From JBBQFC01 sp038321615 (GTDB lineage Bacteria > Bacteroidota > Bacteroidia > Flavobacteriales_D > Cryomorphaceae): a stretch of DNA of 64,000 nt. Positions 8,229 to 17,466 of this stretch are shown here, one piece after another (position 1 is the first letter of the stretch; each line of letters starts with the position of its first letter). A program made the translations under genes and the position numbers. The notes under the pieces were generated by a model. It had not been told where the DNA came from, searched no databases, and saw nothing but the letters and a program-made list of their open reading frames with translations. The stretch lies in contig JBBQFC010000002.1 of the NCBI GenBank assembly GCA_038321615.1, positions 52,205 to 116,204 on the forward strand, given 5' to 3'.

Positions 8229-8720
8229 TTAGATGCCGAGTTGGGTCTTGATCATTCCGGTTATATCATCGCCACCGGCATAGAGCAGGGAGCCATTACT
8301 GGAATCAAAAATGTACGTAAATGCATTTGTTTTACCCACTTCCTGCGCCGCTTTGCGCACTTTTTCAAGCATTACGTTTAGCAATTCATTCTGCTTTACT
8401 TCGATTTCGGAATAGGCCGTTTGTTGAAATTCTTGAATCCGTTTTTCCATATCAGCAATTTCGCTGCGGAGACTCGATTTCATTGCTGTGCTGAGCGTGG
8501 TGTCTTGTTGGAACTCAGCCGCTTTTGCCTGGTACGTTTCAACCATGGTGTTGAGACGCGTCTCAAGTTTCTTTTGCAAATCTTGGACTTCTTTTTCAGC
8601 TCCTGCGCGCTCTGGGAGCATGCCCACAATTTCTTCAAAGTTGGCGTGGCCAAGCTTCTGTGCGGAAGCCAAGTGAGATAATCCAATGGTCAAAAGTGCT
8701 AAAATGATCAGCTTCTTCAT
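8229..8720 (-). CDS. OmpH/Skp family periplasmic chaperone (second copy)
   Basis: 163 residues. Signal peptide 1-20 ('SHLASA' before Gln), a short N-terminal strand ('KLGHANFEEIVGMLPE'), a long coiled coil at about 40-120 ('AEKEVQDLQKKLETRLNTMV') and a C-terminal strand segment ('FTYIFDSSNGSLLYAGG'). This is the jellyfish fold of Skp/OmpH, which holds unfolded outer-membrane proteins in the periplasm for BamA. It follows its paralogue by 30 bases and ends at a terminator. Two consecutive ompH genes after bamA is the standard Bacteroidota arrangement. Confidence 0.9.
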   Translation of the reverse strand: MKKLIILALLTIGLSHLASAQKLGHANFEEIVGMLPERAGAEKEVQDLQKKLETRLNTMVETYQAKAAEFQQDTTLSTAMKSSLRSEIADMEKRIQEFQQTAYSEIEVKQNELLNVMLEKVRKAAQEVGKTNAFTYIFDSSNGSLLYAGGDDITGMIKTQLGI

Positions 8721-8750
8721 GTTATGTGTTTGGTGAGTGATAATTAAAAT

Positions 8751-9392
8751 TTATTTGCGCTCGGTTGGCGTATTTTGATCGGGAGTTCGGGTAGATCCTC
8801 CCGGTGCAGTTGTGCGGCTGTCTGGCGGAGTGTCGGTATCATTTCCACTGTCTTCGACGCTGTCGTCTCCACCATCGCGGCTACTAATACCGAGTCTGCT
8901 CAATACGCGGTCGCTCTTGTCGTAACGCGGATCGGCATATAATATGTTGGACTGGCCAGCTTTGTCGAAAATTACTGAAAAACCGCCACCAGTAGCTACT
9001 TCTTTAATGGCCTCAAATATTTGATCTTGTATAGGCTGGATGAGCTCCTGGCGCTTGCTGAACAAGTCGCCATCTACTCCAAATCGCTGCCGCTGCAAGT
9101 CCTTTGCTTCCTGCTCGCGACGAACAATCTCGTCTTCTCTTTCTTTGCGAAGCTCTTCGGTGAGGAGCACTTTTTCAGCCTGATAAGCTTTGTAGAGTCG
9201 ATCGATCGCTTCGTAGCGCGCTTCAATCTCTTTTTGCCACTGTTCCGACATCCGATCGAGCTCTTTTTGAGCGTCTTGGTATGATGAAAGATTTTTTAGA
9301 ATATACTCTGTATCCACATAGGCGTAGCGCTGTGCGTTGGCCTGCAACAGGCCTGCACAAACGAAGAGAAGGATGAGAATAATACGATTCAT
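8751..9392 (-). CDS. OmpH/Skp family periplasmic chaperone (first copy)
   Basis: 213 residues from the ATG at 9390-9392, where a clean signal peptide begins ('MNRIILILLFVCAGLLQANA'); the 11 extra upstream residues in the open frame are rejected. The body has 'QRYAYVDTEYILKNLSSYQ', a coiled coil at about 40-115 and a C-terminal 'FSVIFDKAGQSNILYADPR'. Unlike the next copy it ends in a low-complexity Asp/Ser/Thr/Pro tail of about 45 residues ('SVEDSGNDTDTPPDSRT'), likely disordered. Role: periplasmic chaperone for outer-membrane proteins delivered to BamA, whose gene ends 38 bases upstream. Confidence 0.9.
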   Translation of the reverse strand: MNRIILILLFVCAGLLQANAQRYAYVDTEYILKNLSSYQDAQKELDRMSEQWQKEIEARYEAIDRLYKAYQAEKVLLTEELRKEREDEIVRREQEAKDLQRQRFGVDGDLFSKRQELIQPIQDQIFEAIKEVATGGGFSVIFDKAGQSNILYADPRYDKSDRVLSRLGISSRDGGDDSVEDSGNDTDTPPDSRTTAPGGSTRTPDQNTPTERK

Positions 9393-9430
9393 GGGCTTTT
9401 TAAAACTGGGTGGCGAAATTACCATTTTTA

Positions 9431-11950
9431 TCAGAGTTCTCCAAGATTCATGCCAATGGTAAAGTGGAATTGGCCGCGGGGCATGGCTGCCCTACCCGGC
9501 ACATCATCGAATCGCCACCCGTAATCGAGCCCGAGTAGGCCAAACATAGGTAAGAAAATTCGGAGACCAGCACCACCGCTTCGGTACAATCGGAAAGCGT
9601 CAAAATTTTCAATACCATCATAGGTATTTCCAGCTTCCAAAAAGGTAAGCGCAAATATGGTGGCCGATGGATTTGGCGAGATCAGATACCGGAATTCCAT
9701 GGTTTGTTTGATTATAATATTCGACCCAGTGAGCGGCGAAAGCGAAAGGTCATCGTAACCGCGCAAACCAATAATCTCACGCCCATCGAGTGCGAAACCG
9801 CTCAATGCGGAACCACCTAAATAGAATCGCTCGAACGGTGAGATACCCTTGTCGCGGTTGTAGCTTCCTAAAAAACCGAAACCGCTTCGCACCATCATTA
9901 CAAATTTAGGCGCCAGCTCATTGTACCACTCGGCTACGACCTTCCATTTGTAATATTCTGCCGAGCGGTAGCGCGTTTGGTCGGTGATATCGCCTGCGTA
10001 ATCCACGCCATTCCATAGCGAATAGGGGAGCGTAATCTTGGTGTCGAGACGGATATTCGAGCCGTATCTTGGGAAAATCGGGTCGAATATCGAGTTTCTC
10101 GAAATATTGAAGATGAATGACAAGTTGTTCGAAGTTCCATCGGTCAAGGCGAATGTTCCGGTTCGCGCTTGACTGGTATAGTTTTGAATATCGTAGTACA
10201 AGTAGCTAATGCCCGTGAGCATTTGGAAATAATCGTCTGGCCATGGCAGCCGTCGCCCGAGCGATATATTTCCACCTGTGATGAATAACGCTTCCCGTTC
10301 CGTGCCGTTTGCTGCATCTTTCTTTGTAACTCCATTAGTCTGCACCGACCGCTGAATTCCTACTGTGAATGAGTTGGGTTTCTTGCCACCCAGCCAAGGC
10401 TCGGTAAACGACATATTATACGATTGGAAGAACCGCCCGTTCGTTTGACCGCGAAGAGATAATCGCTGCCCATCGCCGCTGGGTAAAGGCGACCAGGCTC
10501 CGGGAGTAAACATATTGCGGAGCGAGAAATTGGTGAACGACAAGCCAAGCGTACCAACAATGGTACCCGCTCCAAAACCGCCCGAAAGCTCTACCTGATC
10601 CGAAGGCCTTTCGGCAACGGTGTAGATGATGTCTACGGTGCCGTCCTGATCGTTTTGAACAGGGTTAATGCCAAATGCTTCGGGATCGAAATAGCCCAGT
10701 TGACTCAACTCCCGCTGGGTTCGGATTATCTCCGAGCGACTAAAAAGATCGCCCGGTTTTGTTCGGATTTCCCGCCGTACCACGTGGTCGTTCGTTTTGG
10801 TATTTCCCTTTACAATGATGCGGTTGATGCGATATTGCCGCCCTTCATAAACACGAATTTGAAGATCAATCGTGTCATTCACCACCGACTTTTCGACAGG
10901 GATAGCTTGAAACGCCAAATATCCATCGTCGAGATACAGCGAGCTTACATCTCCGCCACTCGGGTTCATAAAAAGGCGTGTATCAAATTTGGTGCGGTCA
11001 TAAATCTCACCTCTTACAATTCCAAGCACTTCACTTAATTTTTCGGAGGTGTATTTCGTATTCCCAACCCATTCTACATCGCCGAAATAGAATTGATTTC
11101 CTTCGCGGAGGTAAATGTCGATTCCCACCGTACCATCGGGGTTTCTATAAACCGAATCGTTTTCGATTTTAGCGTTTCGATACCCCAGCGAGTTGTACTT
11201 ATCGATAACCCCTTTTAGGTCTTCTTGATAGAGCGATGGGAGGTATTTGGAACGTTTGAAGACGTGCAGGATGCTTTTTTCCTTGGTTTTCTTCATCATC
11301 CGGGCAAGTTTTTTCTCGCTCAGACTCGATGCACCAATGAAGTTGATATTGCCGATCTTAATTTTGTTCTTGCGATCTACATCAATCACCAGGTAGGCGC
11401 TATTTGCCACCAGCGTATCTGGAAATTCGCTGATTTCTACATTGGCGTCGAGAAATCCCTTTTCTTGAAAGTGCTTTTCAATGATGTTCTTCGTATTGTT
11501 GAGTGCATTCTCATTGACGATGGTGCCCCGAATCAAATTGATTTTCTCGCGTATACTTTCGGCTTCTCCCTTTGAAAGGCCTTCAAATTTAAAGCGTGAA
11601 AGGCGAGCTCTTTCTACTAAATTTACATCAATGAAAATCTCGTTCCCACGGATTTCTGTGATCTCGATCGATATATTGTCAAAGAGTTTTTGTTTCCAAA
11701 GGTTCTTGATAGCGCGAGAAGTCTCATCACCCGGGACAGTGATTTTCTGTCCGACGGAAAGGCCGGAAAAGAGGATAATGGCTTGTTGGTCGAAATTGCG
11801 GACACCCGAAACCGTAATTCCACCTATGGTGAATTCACGCGGATTGCGGTAATCGACATTGAAATTGCCGATACCCACCTGGGCATGTGCACCCAATGAT
11901 ACGAGTACTATGGCAAAAGCTACGTAGAATTTACGCGGGAAGCTGTTCAC
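9431..11950 (-). CDS. bamA: Outer-membrane protein assembly factor BamA
   Basis: 839 residues if translation starts at the GTG at 11948-11950, which gives the signal peptide 'MNSFPRKFYVAFAIVLVSLG' followed by AHA-Gln24. The longer open frame runs back inside uppS and is rejected. POTRA domains occupy about 35-430 ('ITVSGVRNFDQQAIILFSGL', 'RINRIIVKGNTKTNDHVV'), and an Omp85 barrel fills the rest, with 'FYLGGSALSGFALDGREIIG' and the closing 'FHFTIGMNLGEL'. BamA inserts beta-barrel proteins into the outer membrane. It overlaps the end of uppS by 20 bases, and the ompH chaperones follow it. Confidence 0.94.
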   Translation of the reverse strand: MNSFPRKFYVAFAIVLVSLGAHAQVGIGNFNVDYRNPREFTIGGITVSGVRNFDQQAIILFSGLSVGQKITVPGDETSRAIKNLWKQKLFDNISIEITEIRGNEIFIDVNLVERARLSRFKFEGLSKGEAESIREKINLIRGTIVNENALNNTKNIIEKHFQEKGFLDANVEISEFPDTLVANSAYLVIDVDRKNKIKIGNINFIGASSLSEKKLARMMKKTKEKSILHVFKRSKYLPSLYQEDLKGVIDKYNSLGYRNAKIENDSVYRNPDGTVGIDIYLREGNQFYFGDVEWVGNTKYTSEKLSEVLGIVRGEIYDRTKFDTRLFMNPSGGDVSSLYLDDGYLAFQAIPVEKSVVNDTIDLQIRVYEGRQYRINRIIVKGNTKTNDHVVRREIRTKPGDLFSRSEIIRTQRELSQLGYFDPEAFGINPVQNDQDGTVDIIYTVAERPSDQVELSGGFGAGTIVGTLGLSFTNFSLRNMFTPGAWSPLPSGDGQRLSLRGQTNGRFFQSYNMSFTEPWLGGKKPNSFTVGIQRSVQTNGVTKKDAANGTEREALFITGGNISLGRRLPWPDDYFQMLTGISYLYYDIQNYTSQARTGTFALTDGTSNNLSFIFNISRNSIFDPIFPRYGSNIRLDTKITLPYSLWNGVDYAGDITDQTRYRSAEYYKWKVVAEWYNELAPKFVMMVRSGFGFLGSYNRDKGISPFERFYLGGSALSGFALDGREIIGLRGYDDLSLSPLTGSNIIIKQTMEFRYLISPNPSATIFALTFLEAGNTYDGIENFDAFRLYRSGGAGLRIFLPMFGLLGLDYGWRFDDVPGRAAMPRGQFHFTIGMNLGEL

Positions 11951-12674
11951 TAATTTTTCCAAATCGTCGTTCTCGGTTTTGAAAGTCCACAATAGCCTCA
12001 AAAAAATGTTCTTTTTTGAAATCCGGCCAAAGGGTTTCGGTAAAGTACAACTCACTATAGGCGATTTGCCACAGCAAAAAGTTACTGATTCTTTTTTCCC
12101 CGCTCGTTCGGATGAGTAACTCCGGGTCGGGTATGTGTTGGGTTTCTAAGTAATTAGCTATTAATTGCTGATCAATTTTTTCTGCATCAATTATTCCCGC
12201 TTTTTCGTCGCGCATCATTTGTTTCAGCGCCTTGGTTATCTCCCATCGGGCGCTATAGCTCAGGGCTAAAACTAAGGTGATGCGTGTATTATTTTTTGTT
12301 TGGTCTACGGCTTCTGCCAATGCTTCGCGGCATTGTTTGGGCAATAGATCGAGATCGCCAATGGTTTGTAGTCTTACTTGGTTTTCTTGAAGCTCACTGA
12401 TTTCCTTTAAGATCGTTTGCACCAACAAGTCCATAAGGGCTGCCACTTCTTCCGCTGGTCGATCCCAATTTTCGGTGCTGAATGCGTAGAGCGTCAAATA
12501 TTCTACACCTATTTCGCTTGCTCCTGTAAGGGCTTCCCGCACTCCATTCACACCATTCAAGTGCCCGAATACGCGCATCTCACCCTTCGTTTTTGCCCAT
12601 CGCCCGTTGCCATCCATGATAATGGCTACGTGTCGCGGCAAGCGCTTTGGGTCAATTTGAGATTTTAAGGTCAT
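11931..12674 (-). CDS. uppS: Isoprenyl (undecaprenyl) diphosphate synthase
   Basis: 247 residues of the cis-prenyltransferase family. It builds the C55 lipid carrier for peptidoglycan and surface polysaccharides from isopentenyl diphosphate. The signature 'VAIIMDGNGRWAK' carries the catalytic Asp21 and the phosphate-binding Gly/Asn/Arg. The C-terminal 'IRTSGEKRISNFLLWQIAYS' is the second conserved region. Full length with a normal ATG start. It is the head of the uppS-bamA-ompH-ompH operon, 53 bases after the DUF6089 gene, and its 3' end overlaps bamA. Confidence 0.96.
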   Translation of the reverse strand: MTLKSQIDPKRLPRHVAIIMDGNGRWAKTKGEMRVFGHLNGVNGVREALTGASEIGVEYLTLYAFSTENWDRPAEEVAALMDLLVQTILKEISELQENQVRLQTIGDLDLLPKQCREALAEAVDQTKNNTRITLVLALSYSARWEITKALKQMMRDEKAGIIDAEKIDQQLIANYLETQHIPDPELLIRTSGEKRISNFLLWQIAYSELYFTETLWPDFKKEHFFEAIVDFQNRERRFGKISEQLPA

Positions 12675-12727
12675 GGCAAAAACAAGCGTGCAAAGGTCTA
12701 AAATTTAGACAAACTCTAAGAAGTAAG

Positions 12728-13552
12728 TCAATTAAATGCGCCCGGGCACTTTATGCGGGGCTGTCCGATCTTATAAGTGAGCATAAAACCGGTGAAAATG
12801 TACCAATCTTTTCGATTACTTTCTCCGCGTTGGTAACCGTTGTTTGTTCCATCATCGCCCAACGGGCTGAGCGATCTATCGGCTAAGATGGCGGCCAAAG
12901 GACCATTTTCTTCCGCTATCAAATTATTGTCGGCATAATTTCCACTCACATCGTCCAAATAGTCTGTAAACGTGCGCCGTATACCCCATTCAACGGCTCC
13001 ACCCAAACTTTTCCAAATATTAAATTTATAGCCGATACCTACCGGAAGACTAACTTGGGTGAGGGCGTATCGATCTTCGAAGCCTTCGATGGACTGTCCT
13101 TCGGTGCCGAGTGGTTGTAAGTCCACCCAGCGATCGTTGAACTCGGCCTGCGGATTAAACCGAAATACCGAAAGCCCAAAAAAGAGATAAGGAGTGGAAG
13201 GTCGGCGTTCGTCACCAATTTCGTAGGTGAGGAAGTTAATTTCGAGCTGGCCGCTGAATTCAAATATATCAGCGCGAAAAGAAAGATTGCGATTTTGCTG
13301 CCAGGCATCATCAGAGTCAGCATCGTCGGCGGAAATACGGCCGTATAACACATTGCCTTTAAAGGCAAGTCGGTCGGTGAAATTATAGCGGTAAATAAGG
13401 CCGCCAGCCAGGTTGAAGTTTTGCGGTATGGGGCTGCGCGGATTTAGATCGCCGACGTAATAGGCCGTACCCACCATGCCACCAATTTCATGATATTGCC
13501 CGAAGACCGCACCACACAATAGGAATGCACACGCAAAAACAATCTGCTTCAT
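12728..13552 (-). CDS. DUF6089 family outer-membrane beta-barrel-like protein
   Basis: 274 residues. Signal peptide 1-18 ('CGAVFG' before Gln), then 'YHEIGGMVGTAYYVGDLNP', the characteristic start of the DUF6089 family of Bacteroidota. It is followed by alternating aromatic strands ('GLIYRYNFTDRLAFKGNVLY', 'PYLFFGLSVFRFNPQAEF') typical of a small barrel. Function unknown. Members are regularly encoded next to uppS and bamA, as here, which suggests a role in or dependence on envelope assembly (inference). Confidence 0.85.
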   Translation of the reverse strand: MKQIVFACAFLLCGAVFGQYHEIGGMVGTAYYVGDLNPRSPIPQNFNLAGGLIYRYNFTDRLAFKGNVLYGRISADDADSDDAWQQNRNLSFRADIFEFSGQLEINFLTYEIGDERRPSTPYLFFGLSVFRFNPQAEFNDRWVDLQPLGTEGQSIEGFEDRYALTQVSLPVGIGYKFNIWKSLGGAVEWGIRRTFTDYLDDVSGNYADNNLIAEENGPLAAILADRSLSPLGDDGTNNGYQRGESNRKDWYIFTGFMLTYKIGQPRIKCPGAFN

Positions 13553-13599
13553 CGGGTTATAAGCGAGCGAAAGCTTGATTTATTGTATTTCGCCCGCTG

Positions 13600-13607
13600 C
13601 AAAATTA
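13600..13607 (-). promoter_or_regulatory. Candidate -7 element TAATTTTG before the DUF6089 gene
   Basis: On the minus strand TAATTTTG fits TAnnTTTG exactly. It lies 48 bases upstream of the DUF6089 start in the gap after nadK. No good -33 box is visible. It could be the promoter of the DUF6089-uppS-bamA-ompH operon. Confidence 0.35.
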
Positions 13608-13705
13608 AATTTTTGTTGGGAGTATGGATTGATCGCCGTGAGTCAGAACGGTGAGACTGCCGTTTGTTCCATTTCTTGCCAAGGCAAAGCCAAAAAAATA
13701 CGTCC

Positions 13706-14587
13706 CTACTTATTTCGCTTATCGAGCCCCCAGCCCAATTTGTTCCGCATATTATTCAAAAAGGTCTGTCCGGGTGCTTGAAGTAAATTAAAGGTGAAAT
13801 CGGCCTTCGTTATTACTATTTCTTCTTCAGGGGTAATTGACTCCGATCGGCTGTCGAGCGCAATTAGGAAGTTGTCGCTTCGCCCGCGTATGCGCAGGCT
13901 GATCTTGGATGCATTTGAAACTACCACAGGGCGCACGTTCAAATTATGCGGAGCGATGGGCGTGATCACTAAATTTTGGGACCCAGGTACAATAATGGGC
14001 CCGCCACAACTGAGGCTGTAAGCGGTGGAACCAGTAGGAGTGGCCACTATGAGACCATCGGCCCAGTAGGTGTTCAGGAATTCATCGTCGAGGTAGGTCT
14101 CGATTTGAATCATCGATGCCGTATCTTTTTTGTGGATGGTTACCTCGTTGAGGGCATAATTAAAAGCTCCAAAAAGACCGCTGCTGGTGTGCACCTGGAG
14201 TAGGGATCGGAGGTCGGAGTGATAGGTATTATCCATTATACTTTTCAGAATTGCTTCGAACTCCGTAATCGCAATGCTCGATATAAACCCTAATCTACCA
14301 GCGTTAAGACCGATAACAGGTATCCCGCTATTGCCTACGATGGTGAGCGTATCGAGCAGGGTTCCATCGCCACCCACACTTAGTAAAAAGGTGAAACTGG
14401 CTATCTCAACCTCCTCGCGGGTGTACGTGGCGCATGGAAGAGTAAGGAGCCCATTATCGCGAAGGAATTGCGCGTATCGCTCATAGATCGCGATTTCGAT
14501 GCCATGATCTGCAAGCGTCTTCATGAGCTGTGGCACCTCTTTGTTGAGCGCATTTTCAAAAGGCTTTCCGTAGATGGCAATTTTCAT
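13706..14587 (-). CDS. nadK: NAD kinase
   Basis: 293 residues. Phosphorylates NAD to NADP in the cytoplasm. The invariant 'GGDGT' motif is at residues 72-76 ('LLSVGGDGTLLDT'), followed by 'LNAGRLGFIS', and 'TPTGSTAYSLSCGGPI' further on, all diagnostic of the ATP-NAD kinase family. Full length. Its ATG overlaps the TGA of the upstream Omp85-like gene by one base, so the two are translationally coupled. The nadK/CBS-protein neighbourhood is common in Bacteroidota. Confidence 0.96.
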   Translation of the reverse strand: MKIAIYGKPFENALNKEVPQLMKTLADHGIEIAIYERYAQFLRDNGLLTLPCATYTREEVEIASFTFLLSVGGDGTLLDTLTIVGNSGIPVIGLNAGRLGFISSIAITEFEAILKSIMDNTYHSDLRSLLQVHTSSGLFGAFNYALNEVTIHKKDTASMIQIETYLDDEFLNTYWADGLIVATPTGSTAYSLSCGGPIIVPGSQNLVITPIAPHNLNVRPVVVSNASKISLRIRGRSDNFLIALDSRSESITPEEEIVITKADFTFNLLQAPGQTFLNNMRNKLGWGLDKRNK

Positions 14588-16008
14588 CAGAACGATTGTT
14601 TAAACGCTAAGCGAAATCCGTATTCGTTTAATCCATTTCGATTTACTTCCATCCGCATTACTTTATCGTAGTAGGTTACCAAATCTAGGCCAAAACCAAG
14701 ACCATAAAGGTATTCATTCACCAATGAATTATTGGCTCGAAAATCGTCGCCATCTACATAGCCAGCATCGAAGAAAAAATTGCCGTAGAGCGCCACGAAG
14801 GTTTTCCCGAATTTTTCGTTTTTCACAAAGGGTAGTTTGATCACTTTCGATTTGATCAATTCATACTTAATGTTCGACTGAAATAAGCCGTAGGCGGTGC
14901 CATCGATTACATAAAGTTCGTAGCCCCGCACGAAGGAGCTGAAATCCAGACCATTCAGCAAATAATAAGGCGGATTATCCCAATTGGCTTTGAGTGTAAT
15001 AGCTTGTGCAGCATAGAGCCGGGGAGCTAACTTGTAATGATGCCGGTAAGATGCCACCGTTGTAAATAGCCCGAGGCCTTCCTTGTTTACCAAGCCCAAG
15101 CCATCTTGTTGGAGCAGGGCATAAAGCAGAACTCCCTTCAGCGGATAGCGGCGGTAGTCGCGGGTATCGTAGGATAGAAGGTAGGTAGCCCTCAAAAATT
15201 GCGATTTGTTTCCACCGCCGGTAAAATAGGCGGGTTGCAGTATCGGCACGCTGTCCTGCACGGTAGCATCAAAATAGGAGAGCTCTATTAAGTGCCTCAC
15301 AAAAATATTTTCGCGGTAGGTGAGTCCTACTTTATATTGATAGAATTTTTGGGCTTTTTCTTCCGGGTTTTCGTAAAAAAGACGTTCGTTTTCGAAAGTA
15401 TTGTAGGTAATTTGCTCATTTTCGAAATAGCCAGCACTTAGGTTAAGTCCAAGTGTTTGGTCGCGGTTCAAGTTGGGAATATTATACCCTATGCTGAATC
15501 TTTTGGTGTATCCAAACCGCGCTAAAAGCGAGAGTTTTTGATTCAGCCCCAATACGTTTGAATGGCTAACCGACACACCATAATTGAGCCAGCGCAGATC
15601 AGGATCCTTGAGCCAGGTGTTAAAATTTTGCTGTGCCAGTTCAAGTATTGGCAATGGGTAAATGTACCATCGTTCCTGTACGGTAATAAGTACGAGTATG
15701 TCATTATTTCCAAGTTGTATAGGTTCGGCCGATACAAAATTGAAGAGCGACAAGTTCATAATATTGTTGCGCGATTGCTCCAGAGCCGCTTTAATATTGC
15801 CCCAGTACAAGGTGTCGCCCACTGCGATAGTCATTTCGCGTAAGATGATTCGCTCCCTTGTTTTGTCATTGCCCGATATTACTACATCAGCGATCACTTT
15901 CTGTCCGATGGTGTCGGTGTTTAATTGAGCAACCTGATTTTGGGCCAAAATCCCCAAGGGCAGGCCCGCAAGAAGGCATACTAAGATCGTCAGGCGCATC
16001 AAAGGCAA
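14587..16008 (-). CDS. Small Omp85/TamA-like outer-membrane protein with a single POTRA
   Basis: 473 residues. Signal peptide of about 22 residues ('LPLGILA' before Gln). One POTRA-like domain at about 35-115 ('IADVVISGNDKTRERIILRE', 'QSRNNIMNLSLFNFV'), then a 16-strand-like barrel with 'LRATYLLSYDTRDYRRYPLK' and 'NGLNEYGFRLAFKQSF' at the C-terminus. It is far shorter than BamA or TamA. Omp85 proteins insert or secrete proteins or lipids across the outer membrane; the specific cargo is unknown. It sits between the CBS gene (no gap) and nadK (1-base overlap). Either of two N-terminal Met codons could be used. Confidence 0.8.
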   Translation of the reverse strand: MPLMRLTILVCLLAGLPLGILAQNQVAQLNTDTIGQKVIADVVISGNDKTRERIILREMTIAVGDTLYWGNIKAALEQSRNNIMNLSLFNFVSAEPIQLGNNDILVLITVQERWYIYPLPILELAQQNFNTWLKDPDLRWLNYGVSVSHSNVLGLNQKLSLLARFGYTKRFSIGYNIPNLNRDQTLGLNLSAGYFENEQITYNTFENERLFYENPEEKAQKFYQYKVGLTYRENIFVRHLIELSYFDATVQDSVPILQPAYFTGGGNKSQFLRATYLLSYDTRDYRRYPLKGVLLYALLQQDGLGLVNKEGLGLFTTVASYRHHYKLAPRLYAAQAITLKANWDNPPYYLLNGLDFSSFVRGYELYVIDGTAYGLFQSNIKYELIKSKVIKLPFVKNEKFGKTFVALYGNFFFDAGYVDGDDFRANNSLVNEYLYGLGFGLDLVTYYDKVMRMEVNRNGLNEYGFRLAFKQSF

Positions 16009-16671
16009 TCAGATATTCAAATACCGCATCAGCTCGTCGAACCGCGATTGTATTACACCGTCGTATGTAGATTGATGGAAAGATGCGGCCACCTGATACT
16101 CGTACCGGGCGAATGTTTGGAGCACAGCATCCATATTATTGCGGTTGATCTTCAGGGTAATTTCCATTTTCATGCTATCGGGCACCGAAGTGACGTTGGC
16201 GCTTAAGATGCGCGCGTCGTTGCTCTCCACTATCTGCGCTATCTCGCTGAGTGAATAGTCGTTCTGATTTATTTCGAGCACTAAAATCCCACCATGCTCC
16301 TTCATAGCGGCAATTTTCGATAACTCGCGCACCAGGCAATAAATGCTTATTACGCCACTGTATTTCAAGTCTTTATCGAGCACGGGAATGGCGCTTAACT
16401 GAAATTCGGCGGCGATATTCACAACGTCATACACGTGCTGCTCTTCCTTTACATACACCTTCATAAGGCTATCGGCGATGGTGGAAAGCGGAGCTTCGAA
16501 ATTCTCAATTTCCATTACCCGCGTATCAGAAAGCAGACCCAAAAATTGGTTGTTTTCCACTACGGGTAGGTGTTTCATTTTATACTCATCGAGCAGCTGC
16601 ATCGCCAAAAGCGCATTGTCGCTGCCGTTGAGGGTTGGTATTTCATCACTTATTAAATCTCCTGCGCGCAT
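16009..16671 (-). CDS. CBS-domain pair protein with ACT-like C-terminus
   Basis: 220 residues. Two CBS motifs at about 5-60 ('LLDEYKMKHLPVVENNQFLG') and 68-125 ('IAAEFQLSAIPVLDKDLKYS') form a Bateman module, normally a sensor of adenine nucleotides. The last about 75 residues ('ILVLEINQNDYSLSEIAQIV') resemble an ACT-type ligand-binding fold. There is no enzymatic domain. The gene immediately precedes the Omp85-like gene and nadK. A regulatory role tied to nucleotide state is plausible but unproven. Confidence 0.85.
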   Translation of the reverse strand: MRAGDLISDEIPTLNGSDNALLAMQLLDEYKMKHLPVVENNQFLGLLSDTRVMEIENFEAPLSTIADSLMKVYVKEEQHVYDVVNIAAEFQLSAIPVLDKDLKYSGVISIYCLVRELSKIAAMKEHGGILVLEINQNDYSLSEIAQIVESNDARILSANVTSVPDSMKMEITLKINRNNMDAVLQTFARYEYQVAASFHQSTYDGVIQSRFDELMRYLNI

Positions 16672-16710
16672 AGCTTGATTTTAATGAGCTAAATAGGTGG
16701 CTTAAACCCC

Positions 16711-16718
16711 TAACTTTG
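16711..16718 (+). promoter_or_regulatory. Candidate -7 element TAACTTTG before pdxJ
   Basis: TAACTTTG matches TAnnTTTG exactly and lies 34 bases upstream of the pdxJ ATG. It is in the 81-base gap shared with the divergent CBS-nadK operon. No convincing -33 box was found. Confidence 0.4.
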
Positions 16719-16752
16719 CCCCTGTAATTGGCGAAATATACTGTAAAATAGA

Positions 16753-17466
16753 ATGGCAAAGTTAAGCGTGAACATTAACAAATTCGCAACCCTTCGCAAT
16801 GCAAGGGGCGGAAACAACCCCGATTTAAGTCAAATCGTTACCGATTGTCAACGCTTCGGAGCCGAGGGTATCACTATTCACCCGCGCCCCGATGAGCGCC
16901 ACATTACCACTGCAGATGTGTACAATCTAAAACCATTGATCACTACCGAGTACAATATAGAAGGCTATCCCGACGAACGATTCATGAAGCTCGTAGCAGA
17001 TACCAAGCCCGAGCAAGCCACTCTCGTACCCGATGGTCCCCACGTGCTCACTTCTAATGCCGGCTGGGATACCCGGGCGCATCTCGACTTCCTAAAAGTG
17101 GTGGTGACCCAACTAAAATCTTACGGAGCCAGAGTGAGTATCTTTCTAGATCCCGACCCGGAATTAATTCCTTTTGCGGCTGAAACAGGCGCCGATCGAA
17201 TAGAACTCTATACCGAGCAATACGCCACGGGCTTCAAGTACGATCGCGATAAAGCCATTGCGCCTTATGTAGCCACAGCAAAAGCAGCAGCAAGCTACGG
17301 ACTGGGCATTAATGCAGGTCATGATCTCGATTTGGATAATCTCCGATTTTTTCAACAGTCAATCCCCAATTTATTGGAAGTATCCATCGGCCATGCACTG
17401 GTTTGCAATGCACTTTACCTGGGTTTAGAAAATTCTATTGCCATGTATAAAAGGTGTTTGATGTGA
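16753..17466 (+). CDS. pdxJ: Pyridoxine 5'-phosphate synthase
   Basis: 237 residues. Condenses 1-deoxy-D-xylulose 5-phosphate with 3-amino-2-oxopropyl phosphate, the last step of the DXP-dependent vitamin B6 pathway. The start 'AKLSVNINKFATLRNARGG', the phosphate-loop region 'ITIHPRPDERHI', 'NIEGYPDERF' and 'GLGINAGHDLDLDN' are all characteristic of PdxJ. Length is normal. The following hydrolase gene starts 13 bases before the stop, so they form a two-gene operon ending at the terminator at 18279. Confidence 0.96.
   Translation: MAKLSVNINKFATLRNARGGNNPDLSQIVTDCQRFGAEGITIHPRPDERHITTADVYNLKPLITTEYNIEGYPDERFMKLVADTKPEQATLVPDGPHVLTSNAGWDTRAHLDFLKVVVTQLKSYGARVSIFLDPDPELIPFAAETGADRIELYTEQYATGFKYDRDKAIAPYVATAKAAASYGLGINAGHDLDLDNLRFFQQSIPNLLEVSIGHALVCNALYLGLENSIAMYKRCLM

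Noticed and set aside
11951..12055. bamA extended to 12055 inside uppS
   Set aside because: The extension would hide the signal peptide; the GTG at 11950 gives a correct one.
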